The position numbers and the translations under genes are program-made. Below the pieces are notes generated by a model. It had not been told where the DNA came from. It saw nothing but the letters and a program-made list of their open reading frames with translations, and made no database searches. Positions 44,950 through 55,100 of a stretch of DNA of 64,000 nucleotides are shown piece by piece (position 1 is the first letter of the stretch; the number at the start of each line of letters is the position of its first letter). The DNA comes from Moniliella sp. 'wahieum' (Eukaryota > Basidiomycota > Moniliellomycetes > Moniliellales > Moniliellaceae), in assembly GCA_003971905.1 (NCBI GenBank), contig RSEE01000087.1, positions 186,001 to 250,000 of the forward strand, in the 5' to 3' direction.

Positions 44950-46197
44950 ATGAACACCCCCAATTCTACGCGGCAGAAGAATACAGCCGTCAGGGAGGCC
45001 CTAACCTTCCCCCGCCATTGACCAGCACCCATCAGAGGCGGGCGCATGTGGCTGCTTGCGTACCAGCTCCATCAGCTCTGGCTCTAGCTGCAGCACAGGC
45101 CACTCTTCCTCCTCCACCCTCGACAGCAGCAGCACCTCATCCCCCACCCTGCTGCGCCTTCCTCAGGTACCCCTCCCCTGCTCCGGAAGAAACTCCATTC
45201 CCCTTCTCTGGAACGCCTATTCAATCCACAAAGTTTATACTACACCACCCGTCCATCCCAGGGGTCCGGGGCTGACGGTCTTGGTGGTCGACGACAATGT
45301 GGTCCAATTGGCTGGTACGTGCCCCCCCCCTCGTATCTCTTTGTTTGATTATGTATACACGAGCGTCCTGGTCCGCTTTCCTGCAGTGAGCTCGAGAAAA
45401 AGAAAGAGGGAAAGGAATCTGATTTGGTTGCTTTTGCTTTTTCCTCATCGTCTTGTTTGTACAGTGACCATGCGCATCCTCCACCTTCATTTCTCTCCTC
45501 CTTTGCGCATCACGTGCACTTTACGCCCACTTCCGGCGCATCCGCCTTAGCTCTCGCTGCTATGCAACGCTTTGATCTGATCCTGATGGACATTCACATG
45601 CCCCCCCCGCTGGGCCCGACGGACTGCTCTGCACCCGCACCATTCGAGCCGGTCTTCTCTCTCCGCCGGCCCGGCAACCCACATCAACCAGCACGCGCCC
45701 ATTGTCGCCTTAACCACGGAAGCCGGACAAGACACTTGGCCTAGGTACCGCCAAGCCCAACTAGATGGCCTCATCCCCAAGCCGTGCGCCCGACCCACCT
45801 CCGACCGCTGCTGCAGACGCTCCACCGTGCCCTCTTCCCCCCACCCATCCCACCGGGGCACTCGGAGATGCCCCTCCCTATTCTCCCCGGCAGCGTCGCT
45901 CCAATGACTCCTCTCACGCCCACGCGGGACCAACCGCCGGCACTCACGAGACCCAGCCACTCCTCGTGCCACGCCCCCGTATTTTTTCCAGAAGGGAAAC
46001 TGATGTTGACTCCTGCTGGCCTACCTTATCTTCTTCTGCCCCAACCTCAAGGACCAGCCCCCCGATCATCCTCCTCCCACGGCCGCCCCCGTCCCTGCCG
46101 CCATCGCCATCGCCCTCTCCATCGCTCTCGCCCTCGCCCTCGCACCACCGCCTGCTCTCCTGCCTGTTCTGCATCCCGCCCTACCCCCCCTCCCTAG
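44950..46197 (+). CDS. Orphan response regulator (two-component receiver domain)
   Basis: Receiver domains accept phosphate from histidine phosphotransfer proteins. Seen: a Ser/Pro/Thr-rich N-terminal part of about 100 residues; GLTVLVVDDNVVQLA with the acidic pocket; an intron 45315-45464 (GTACGT to TACAG) giving VTMRIL; ASALALAAMQRFDLILMDIH with the phospho-Asp and MP; GLLCTRTIRAG; IVALTTEAGQDTW with the conserved Thr; and GLIPKPC with the conserved Lys-Pro. So D-D, D, T and K are all present across three frames linked by missing bases. A Pro/Ser-rich tail (LRPLLQTLHRALFPP then GKLMLTPAGLP) follows, with the end at about 46.2 kb uncertain. The start at 44950 (AAGATGA) is the best context but not certain. 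No histidine kinase or DNA-binding domain is adjacent. Confidence 0.72.
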
Positions 46198-46682
46198 TAC
46201 GGCTCCCAATTCCAGCGGCGCTCGGCTCCCCCCACAGGCACCGACACTGTACGCCTGGGCCCGCTTAGCCTACCGAGCGGGCCAGGAGGCGGCGGCGAAG
46301 GGCAACTCGGGACCGGGGCCGGAAGGGCGTGCTCGTGAAGCGTCCCACTGGGTGGGGCGGAGCTGGGCTGGTGCGCGCTTGGATTGGCCGCAGCAGGCAG
46401 CCCGGGGGCGATGGACGAGACGCAGGGAGGGAAGCGAGTGGGGACACGGAACGTGTGACGGGCGGAGGAGGACGCGGTGGGTGCGGTGGGACGCTTGAAT
46501 GGTCGCGGACGCAGCACGAGGGGCCAGAAACGGAGGGACGCGGACAGGGACAGATGGGCTGAGTGCGATTGGAGGACACGCAGAACTGGAAATGACATGG
46601 CGATGACAGCACAGAGCCGAGGCCGAGAGGCGATCCATAGATTAGGCCGCGGTGCCTAGTGATTACCTGGCGAGGAGGCGAC

Positions 46683-46724
46683 TGTGAATGTGACATGTGT
46701 GATGTGGGATGTGACAGGTGACGA
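46683..46724. repeat. Degenerate heptamer array around GTGACAT
   Basis: TGTGAAT, GTGACAT, GTGTGAT, GTGGGAT, GTGACAG and GTGACGA follow in strict period 7. The GTGACATGT core matches words near 12.35 and 13.03 kb. Confidence 0.85.
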
Positions 46725-46870
46725 GCAGCCTGGGAGCTTAAGCGTGTTAAGCTTTCTGGCCGAATGGCGGCACGTGATGCCGTCCACATGCTGAGGCAGC
46801 AGCAGTGGCTGGCGCCGTGCCTGCGCTGCTGCCAGCCCTGCTGAGCTCAGCATCGCCGCGCCTCGCATCT

Positions 46871-46980
46871 GCGTTGCCGTTGCCGTTGCCGTTGCCATCG
46901 CCATCGCCATCGCCATCGCCATCGCCATCGCCATCGCCATCGCCATCGCCATCGCCACGCCATCGCATCGCATCGCCATC
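46871..46980. repeat. Hexanucleotide microsatellite (GTTGCC)n(ATCGCC)n
   Basis: About four GTTGCC units pass into about ten ATCGCC units and degenerate CATCG repeats, ending about 45 bp before the BEM3 start codon. Confidence 0.95.
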
Positions 46981-47025
46981 GTCCCCACCGCCTCCACCGC
47001 CTCCATCCCTCCCCCCCCCCCCTCC

Positions 47026-50000
47026 ATGCCCGACGGCGACCCCGACTCCGACTCGCGGCCGACGGGCTGGCGGCGGTGCGCGCCGAGCGGGATGCGCTGG
47101 CCGCCGACAATGCCACCCTCCGCGCCCGCCTCGCCCGCCCTCGCCCCACCCATGCCGCCCCCCCGCCCACCACTCCTCCCTCCCCTCCCTCGCCGCCCCC
47201 GCCGGCCGCCACTTCCTCCCTCCCCCTCCTCCGTCCTCCCTCCGCGTCGGCCCTGCCCCCCTGGTCCATCGCGTGCCCTCCGGCGTCTTGCTCACCACCT
47301 CGCCCGGCCCCCACACCTACGTCTACATGTCCGCGTCTCCGTCCCCTCCCAGTGGCTCATCCGCAAAACTGGTCCGACCTCGTCCGCCTCCATGCCCAAA
47401 GCCACCCCGCCACCTCCCCGCCCCTCCGCCTCCCCTCGCTTTCTTCCCTCCCCTCCTCCGCCCTCTTCATCGACCACAGTCCTGCCCGTATCGCGGCACG
47501 CAAGGTACGCTCCCCCTCGCTTCCCCTCGCCCTCCATTGACCATCCTCTGCCCCAGCACGCCGTCCAGGCTTCCTGGATGCGCTGCAGCGCGTTGCGCCC
47601 GAGAACATCATGCATGCCTTCCTCACCGCCAACTTGGTGTCTCCCGACCAACCACCCGCCTGGATTGCCCGACGCGACCGGCACCCCGACTGTGCGAAGC
47701 TTCCTGGGCCGCGCTCCCACTTTTTTTCCCCGAGCTGTTTGTCTTGCGTACCGACCGTCTGGACCGCTATGGCCCCGATTGCCGCTTCCTCGACTCCATC
47801 TCTCTGGTAGGTGCGGCGGCCACGAGCGAGGAGCATCCCAAACCGGACGTCCATGGCTTTGTCCCTCCCTTTTGCATCCGCCTCACCGTACCTACCATAC
47901 CCGGCGGCCCTCATCTGTTCAGCGCCGACAATGGGCTGAGCGCGACGCTTGGATCACCGCCTTGACCGAGACGGGTCCCGTCTTGCCTCTCGCCCATCCC
48001 CATCCCGATCCCGCGTCTGCACCCGTCCCGCATCCTTCGCCGCGCCTCCAGGCCATGTCCACCAGTACCAGCACAAGCGCGCTGGCTACGTTGCTCGCGC
48101 ACCGGTCCCCCGCACCTGCTGCCACCCCCTCACTCCCACACCCTTCCTCCCCTCCCCCTCCCCCTCTTCCTCCCGCGCACCACCCTAACGCCACCACCCA
48201 GCGTTCCGCACGCGCTCCCCTTCTTACTCCCGCACCTCTACCGCCTCCACGCCGCCGCAGTCCCCTGGACGCGTCAACACTCCACCAGCTTCAGCCGTCG
48301 GGTACGGGCCCTGGCGCTTGGTGAGCCTTCTCCCGCCCCTGCCTTACCCGCCGCCCCGGCTACCGCCCCTCCGGGCGTCTCCGCACTGCCCCCCATCTCG
48401 GCACATTCCCCGCTGGCGCAAAGCGAGGGCGTTGGTCCATGTCACCCCCTTCTGTCGGTGCAGATCCATGGGCGATCCCGACCAGGCGACAGGACGAGGT
48501 GCTGGGTCGGGAACGGGAACAGGCTCCCTACCCGGCCCGGCGGCAGGATGAGATTTTGAGTGCGGATGTCAATAAAGAGTTCCACCGCCTTCCTCCTACT
48601 CTTCCACTCCTCTTCGCGGTGGGGGGTTGCCTCTCCACCACCTCGTCTGCGTGACGTCCCGGTTGCGCCCGCGGGCGCCAGTGGCCCCGCCCCTGGGACA
48701 GCGCCCACGGCCCCCCTGTCTCCGCGATTGCTCTCTAGTCCACGTACGATTAGTGGCAGCCGTTGCGGGACCGGTTGTACGGGTGGGAGTATCGACGCAC
48801 TCCCTTGGAACGGGCGGAGCTAACGCTGCCACCGCTGTCAACACCGTACCCCCGCCACCGCCCACATCCGTCCCACCCCTTCCGGTGCGCGGTGATCCTG
48901 CTGGCTGGATGATGGATGGAGAATCAAGTCCTTCCTTGGCCGCACCAGGTTCGTCAAGTGTCTTATCCTCCTCTGCCCCCCACTGCGTTTGGTACCGCTA
49001 TCGTTTCGGCTGCTGCAACAAGCGCCGGGCGGATAGCCTCGCTTCTCAGTCACTCGGCCAGCTTGTCAACGGCCTTGACGTTGCATGGAGCACGGGCATG
49101 GCTGCTACCCATGAGGGCCTGCCTTCGCACCCGAGCAATGCCACTTGTCCCTCCGCCGCAGGAGGAAGGGCCGACTCGTCGGAGGTTCTGGCACCGCAAT
49201 CGTGCCGACAAGACAAAGACAGGGACAAAGACAAAGACAAGGATAAGGATAGGGACCCGCGTCCCGCTGATCCCCCTGCGCATCATCTTCCCTCTCGCCT
49301 TCCTTTTCGCATGCACGCCAACGCTCCCACTCGCGCGCTTCGCATTTCCGTTCGCTGTCTCATGGTGGAACGATACCCGAGGCGCATGCGGTGATGGGCG
49401 TCCCTCTGTCGACCTCTGTCGCACGAGCCGCTGTGCTGATCGACTTGCGTGCTCCTTTGTGTCAGGGGGGGGCGACGGCTCTGCCCTACGTGACACAAGG
49501 GCACGGCGCCAGCCCGGACGAGTACGCTGTGCCGGCGTTGGTGTTCCGATGCATAGAATACTTGGAGCGCCGTAAGGCTCAGTACGAGGAAGGTATCTAT
49601 CGTCAATCCGGCTCGGCCGAACTGATCAAATCGTTGCAAGCGTATTTCGATACGTTTTGGCGACGCGTCCCTGCTCGGCCCCTCTTCGCATGTGGTCCAA
49701 GCTTGGATTAGGGAGCGGTCGCACGCCCCGGCGGGTCTACTGTGCCGCCGGCCGAAGAAGATGATGCGGCGACGCCAAGGAAAGAGTTTTCTCTTCGTCC
49801 TGCCAAGTTGCGACAACCAGTCGCCTCGTTTGCGCAACGTATCCCCCGCCGTCGCCCCTACCGCTCTCGTGCCGCCTGGGCTGCCGCTTCCACCCCCTGG
49901 CTCGTCCGCGAAGATGAACGCTCTTTGCCGTCGTTGCCTTCTTCCCCCCCACCACACCATGGACAGGGTCCTCCTCACACTTTTCCCCGCCCGCGGTGGA

Positions 50001-51767
50001 GGAGACGGACGAGCGACTGGATACCTCGGCGGGACTGGGGTTCTATTGGGACGTACTGCTATTGCGGGACTTTTGAAGGCGTTTCTGCTGCGCTCCCTTC
50101 CTGAAGGACAGGGCGTGTTAACGCCATCTGCCTCGTCAGCCTTGGCCGCCTTACCGCCCGAAGAAGACGAGGAGGAACGACGAAGGGGACGAAGAGAAGG
50201 AAGGAGAGGAAGAAGACGAGGACAGCACCATGAGGCAAGACGAAGAACAACCCGGCTGTTCAGCCCTGCCCTGGGTTGGCCATGGCGGCGGCTCATCTGC
50301 TTTGCGCCACTCGGCGGTGCGTCCTCGTGTGCGCGGCACCATGGCCCGCGCCCGTCTGGTGGGCGAGATCCTCCGTGCCAACCTCCCGCCGGCGAACTAC
50401 GCGCTGCTCCGCACGCTGGCCGCACACCTCGCCCTGTGCTGGCGGCAAGCAGGTGAACCGGATGACGATGCAGAACTTGATGATTGTGTGGTCGGTCGGG
50501 CTGCCCGTGCCGCGGATGTGTTTCCTCTGCTGCTGACCCACACCGCCCTGGTCTTCCCGGTGCCGACGTTGGGCGCGCCGTTGGCGTCGCCGTGGACGGG
50601 CTTCCCGTCGCTCGATGGCAGCCTCAGTTTCCCCTCCCCTCCCCGACCCTCCCTCCTACGCAGCCCTTCTCGGGGCTCGGATTAGGGCCTCCGCCCGAGC
50701 CCGACCCGTGCCCACTACCGTACCCCCACCCATCCCCCTGTTGCCCTCGGGACGGTGCGGCCATCGCGCGTGTCGCAACCCAGCCTTCCGCCGCCCACGC
50801 CGCTGCCCTCTCGCTCCACTCGCCTCCGTCCGCGTATGCCTCGGCCGTGCCGTCGGGCTTTGCCCCCACGCGCTCGGCCGCAAGAGGGGCCGCCCGCCGC
50901 CCTCACGTCCGCTCTCGCTTCGGCCTCCCTTCGGGACACACCGACCCACTCCACGACTGCCTCCTCACCGCGGGATGGACATGCGTTTGCTCCCGCGCTT
51001 GCCTCGGCTGCTCCTGGCCTCACCACCTCGCCCCAACCGAGCACCGACATGTGCATCTCCCACCTAGCTTGCCCTCGTCCGGACGGATCTGTCGCGGGCG
51101 TCCCGGGGCTCACGCCTGGGCTCGGCTCTCTTCGTCGGGCTTTGCGACGCCTACTTCGGCCCTGGTCCGCTTCGGCGGCTTGGTCCTACGCGTATTCCTC
51201 CTATACCTCCGCGTCGGCGCCTTGGATCGGCCTGGGCCTCTGCCTCCCGCAACCTGTCCCGCTGAGCAACACCCTAGCCGAGCCGTGGCGGACTGGATTG
51301 GGCCAGTCGTGGAGCCCGGTTGGGTCGCCGCTCCCTTCCTCCTCGTCTGCCTCCCATTCCTCCCTCTCCCACCTGTCCTCCGCTGCGGCCGTCGCTGACG
51401 TCCCACGCGCCTTCCTCGCCCACCCACCTGGCTCGGTCTGGCCGGGACCAGCACCGGAGCCAGCGCCGGTCAAATGTACCCTGGCCTGCCCGATTCCGGG
51501 GTGGAGGCGGCCTTGTCTCCCACCCACCGCTCTCTCCCGCCCGCTCCCGCTCCCGCTCCCGCTCCGCTCCCCCTCCTCCGCACGCAAGCTCCCACACGGC
51601 CTCAACCTCGACCTCGACCTCGATCTCGAGTGCCGGAGCAGCTTACGCCCCGCTGCCTTCCTCGGCCTATGCGGGCGCCCCCGCCCGTCCGCGGCACGCA
51701 GAGCCCACTTCCGATCCCCACCCCGCTCACATTGGGCAAGGCAGGCAATTGGGTGGCGAACCAGTAG
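47026..51767 (+). CDS. BEM3: Bem3-like Rho GTPase-activating protein (PX-PH-RhoGAP)
   Basis: Bem3 switches off Cdc42 during polarity establishment. Start 47026 (MPDGDPDSDSR); after one frame step, coiled coil VRAERDALAADNATLRARLA. A PX-like domain has NWSDLVRLHAQ and SSALFIDHSPARIAARK, an intron 47505-47556, then HAVQA and LQRVAPENIMHAFLTANLVS. A PH domain has FVLRTDRLDRYGPDCRFLDS, FCIRLTVPTIPGG, LFSADNG and AWITALTETGP. After a Ser/Pro linker comes the RhoGAP domain: GVPLSTSVARA, VPALVFRCIEYLERRKAQYE, EGIYRQSGSAELIKSLQAYF (arginine finger in YRQSG), AIAGLLKAF, LPPANYALLRTLAAHLALC and NRMTMQNLMIVWSVGLP. A Pro-rich tail ends GKAGNWVANQ at 51767. Many missing bases. RhoGAP and PH are firm; PX is moderate. 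Confidence 0.82.
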
Positions 51768-52102
51768 GCGCCCTCTCACCCCTCGCCCTCCGGCCTACCC
51801 CGCTCTCACCCGCCAGCTCGGCAGCCCCCCATGCCGTCGACTGTGCCGTTACGCGTACGTTTTGTCCCTCGCTTCGCTGTTTCTTTTCTGTCGTGGTTAC
51901 CTACCCTTTTTTCATTTTTCCTTCACGAGCGCCCTCTGCTTCCGCCTTTTACCATCCGTCGATTGTCGTTGCTATGCATACTATGACTGTCAAGGTGGAA
52001 TGTGAGAACGATGGTGGTGGTGGTAGGTACACCTTGATAGATGCCAGACCGTCGCGCCCCGACAGCCGGAGCGGCGCGTGGGGTTTCGACGTGTGTTGCA
52101 TG
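51768..52102. other. Convergent spacer BEM3 / ZW10
   Basis: 3' spacer between convergent genes, T-rich in part (51870-51990). An extended reading of the BEM3 tail to about 51.84 kb cannot be excluded. Confidence 0.4.
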
Positions 52103-55100
52103 TTAGCTGCGCTCGATGCGCGCAATCAGTTCGGCCCGCTTGGCCGAATCGGAAAAGAGGGCACGGAGGAGCTGGGTGAGCTCAGCGGGAGCAAAGTCGC
52201 GCAACGCGCCCGCTTCGCCCCAGAGAAAGGCAATGTCGGCCAACGAGCCGGTAAGCACATCGGCCAAGTAGGTCGCCTTGAACCAGGTAGGCACAAACGG
52301 CGCGGCCACCGCCGACGCCCGTTCGTCCGTCACCCCGGCCGCCTCGGCTTGGGCCGCGTCGGCGGCCGCGCCCGCGTCCACGCCCAGCGCCGCCGCGGCC
52401 ACCATGCGCCCCAGCGGGCGACGCAGCTGGGAACACAGCTGCTCCAAGCGCCGGCTCTCGTTGTCCGAGATGTCCTCCAGCGCTTCGATCTGGCCCACAA
52501 CGCTGGCCAGCGCCAGGTTGGCCAGGCGGCCCAGCGCACGCGCCGTCGCGCTCGCCGGCACAACGCCTTGCCATGCACGTGCCAGCGACGCCAGTGTGCC
52601 CACCACCTGCGCCACCGCCTCTCCGCCGCTCCGAACCGATGCACATTCGCCAGCCCCAAAAAGCCCCCGGCCGAGAGCAAGCTGCGGGACACGAGGCCTT
52701 CTTGCACACGCTGTCATTCCATTCGCACAGGGAGCGGAGGTGGTTAGTCAGTCCGCTCAGTCGCAACAAGAAGGACAGGATGAATCGATGAGTGGATGAG
52801 TCGGCGATCGCAACGTACCAATTGATGCTCAAAGCATTCGTGACCCATCATGCCCAGGCGCTCGGCTCGTTCGTGCAGCTCCTCCTGCACCGCCTCGCCC
52901 ATGCGCATCGCAGCCGCTTGCACCCACGCGGCCATCGTCGCACAGTCGTTGCGTACTGCCCGGCCAGCGCAGGCACACTGCTCGCCTCGGCCCCATACGT
53001 GGCGGGCAGCGTGGCAATGTACACGTCCACCGCGTCCACCACGCTGGCTTGCACTAGGGCGGGAAGCGAGCTGCCAGACGGCACGGATTCGTGCGCACCA
53101 GCCAGTTCCATAACCTCCTTCACTTCTTCCAGTCCTGCCAGCTCGGCGAGCTCGGCCAGGTCAAGCCCACCTCCCGCACCACTACCATCCGCCGCGGTAG
53201 CACGTTCGTACAGCGCAACCAGCTCCTCCAGCTGCGCCCGCACCGACTCGGTACGGACCGAGATCTGACACGCCTCTTCCGCCGGCAGCGCGGGTGCGAG
53301 CGGGGGTGGGCTGGGCGAGAGCGCACCTGCGACGATGATGGTATACCCGCCGTTGCCATTGACCCGTCACCCTCTTCGCCCCACCCCCACATATCCTCCT
53401 CTTCCGCGGCGGCGGCGGCAGGCGCGACAGTCAACAACGGCACCCCTCTTTCACGTGCCTCAGTGGCAGCCGCAGAAGGGGCATGTGCTTCCGCCTCGGC
53501 ACCCGCCGTTCGACTCAAGGCCGCATGCGCAAGGTCTGGGGGAGGGTGGGCGGGAGGCGCCACATGCGGTTGGTCCGCTGCGCGGGCGGGGCGAGACCCA
53601 AGGAGCGTGTCCACCTCGCCCTCCTCCTCCTTATCATTCTCGTCGTTGCTGTGCGCCCGCGAGGGAGAAGAGGAAAGGTCCCACGGATCCGAACTGCCTT
53701 CGCCGCTTGGGTACGGCGGCTCGGCCCCAGACCCTACCCCCGGCCCTTCTCCTCCACAACAGCAAGGGGAGCATCTGCCTCGGGCGGCGGCGGGTTGGCA
53801 GCGGGGGACGCGCTTGCATGGCGCACCTCCCGCCCTGACCCCGGCCGTACCGAAGGAGGCGATGCGTGCACAAAGGGGGAGGAATTGCGACTGAGCGCGT
53901 CCCACGAACTGCCAGACGTGCCCTCGCTCCCCTTGGGTGGGGGGGCAACAGCCGTGTGGTTGGCGTAGGAGTCTGAGCGACCCGGTGACTGGACACCCTC
54001 CTCCTGCTCTGCGTCCGGCGGTTGGGGGGCGCGGCAGGACTCGAAGCATCGTCATCCGCATCGAGATCCAGATCCCAGGCGTCTTCTGCCATCGCACTCG
54101 ATTCAGGTCCGGCACGCGGTTCTTCTTCGTGCAACGTAAAGGACGCTTGTTCGGCTTGATCAGGTGCAGGCGCCGTCGGTCCAGGACTTGCCTCGAACCG
54201 CTCGGGTACCACGTCAGCTGCTGCCCCCATCGGGGCAGCATCAACGCTGGGCTCTCTCTCAGCGTGTAGTGGCGGTGAGCGTGTTTGGTTGGGTAGAGGT
54301 GGGTGCTGGAGATGAATAGGCCCAGTTTCAGGAAGCATGCTCGAGGGCGGCGAGGGTGCACCAACGAGCGGGGGGGACAAGTCCCACGCATTCGTGTCCT
54401 GCGGTTGAGGAAGGGGTTGAAGGTCAGGACTCGAACGCAAGTCGAGAGGCTGCCCTTCCTGGGTTCCCGCCAGCGGATCCGTCTCAAAGTCCCACTCGTC
54501 CGCTTGTGCGTCCTCATCCATCAGGGAGCTTTGGGCCGGGTTTGCCACAGCTGAGGGAGAAGAAGCAGGTGCAGGAGCAGGAGGAAGAGCAGAAACGGGG
54601 GCAGGTGCAGGAGCAGGAGCAAGAACAGGGGAGAGATCCCAACCATCCGTGTCGAGCTCAGCATCCGCCTGACTGACGACCGTATCCGAAACGCCGTGAA
54701 GCGGGGGTGTCCTCGTAGATGCTGTCATGTCTGCAAATGACCGCGTTGGCAGATTGGTGTCAAATGTAGAGGCAGGCTCGGCTTCGTTAAGAAGAAGGCC
54801 AGCCTGAGTTTTGCCATCAGATCCTTGTGGAGGTAAGGGGGCCCAATCGTCTTCATGTTCGGTCGTGTTTTCTGAGAGCATTCCACAGTCAGTCTCAAGA
54901 TGCACCACAAGGAAGTCCAAACGCACCCGTCAAGCGAGGTAGATCCACCCCTTCATGACCTGTATGTCCGTGCGGCTCTGTCAAGCCAGCGAAAGAAGGC
55001 TCCTGGTCGGCATGAGCATGAGAGGGAATGGACGCAAGTATTTTGGGTGACAAGTCCCACCTCCTCGCCTGCCGTGTCCAGGGGCTGTCCTTCTTCGGTG

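Larger units (their letters stand above)
46269..47025. other. 0.75 kb spacer upstream of BEM3
   Basis: Holds a period-7 GTGACAT-type array at 46683-46724 and a long hexamer tract at 46871-46980. No gene seen. Confidence 0.5.
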
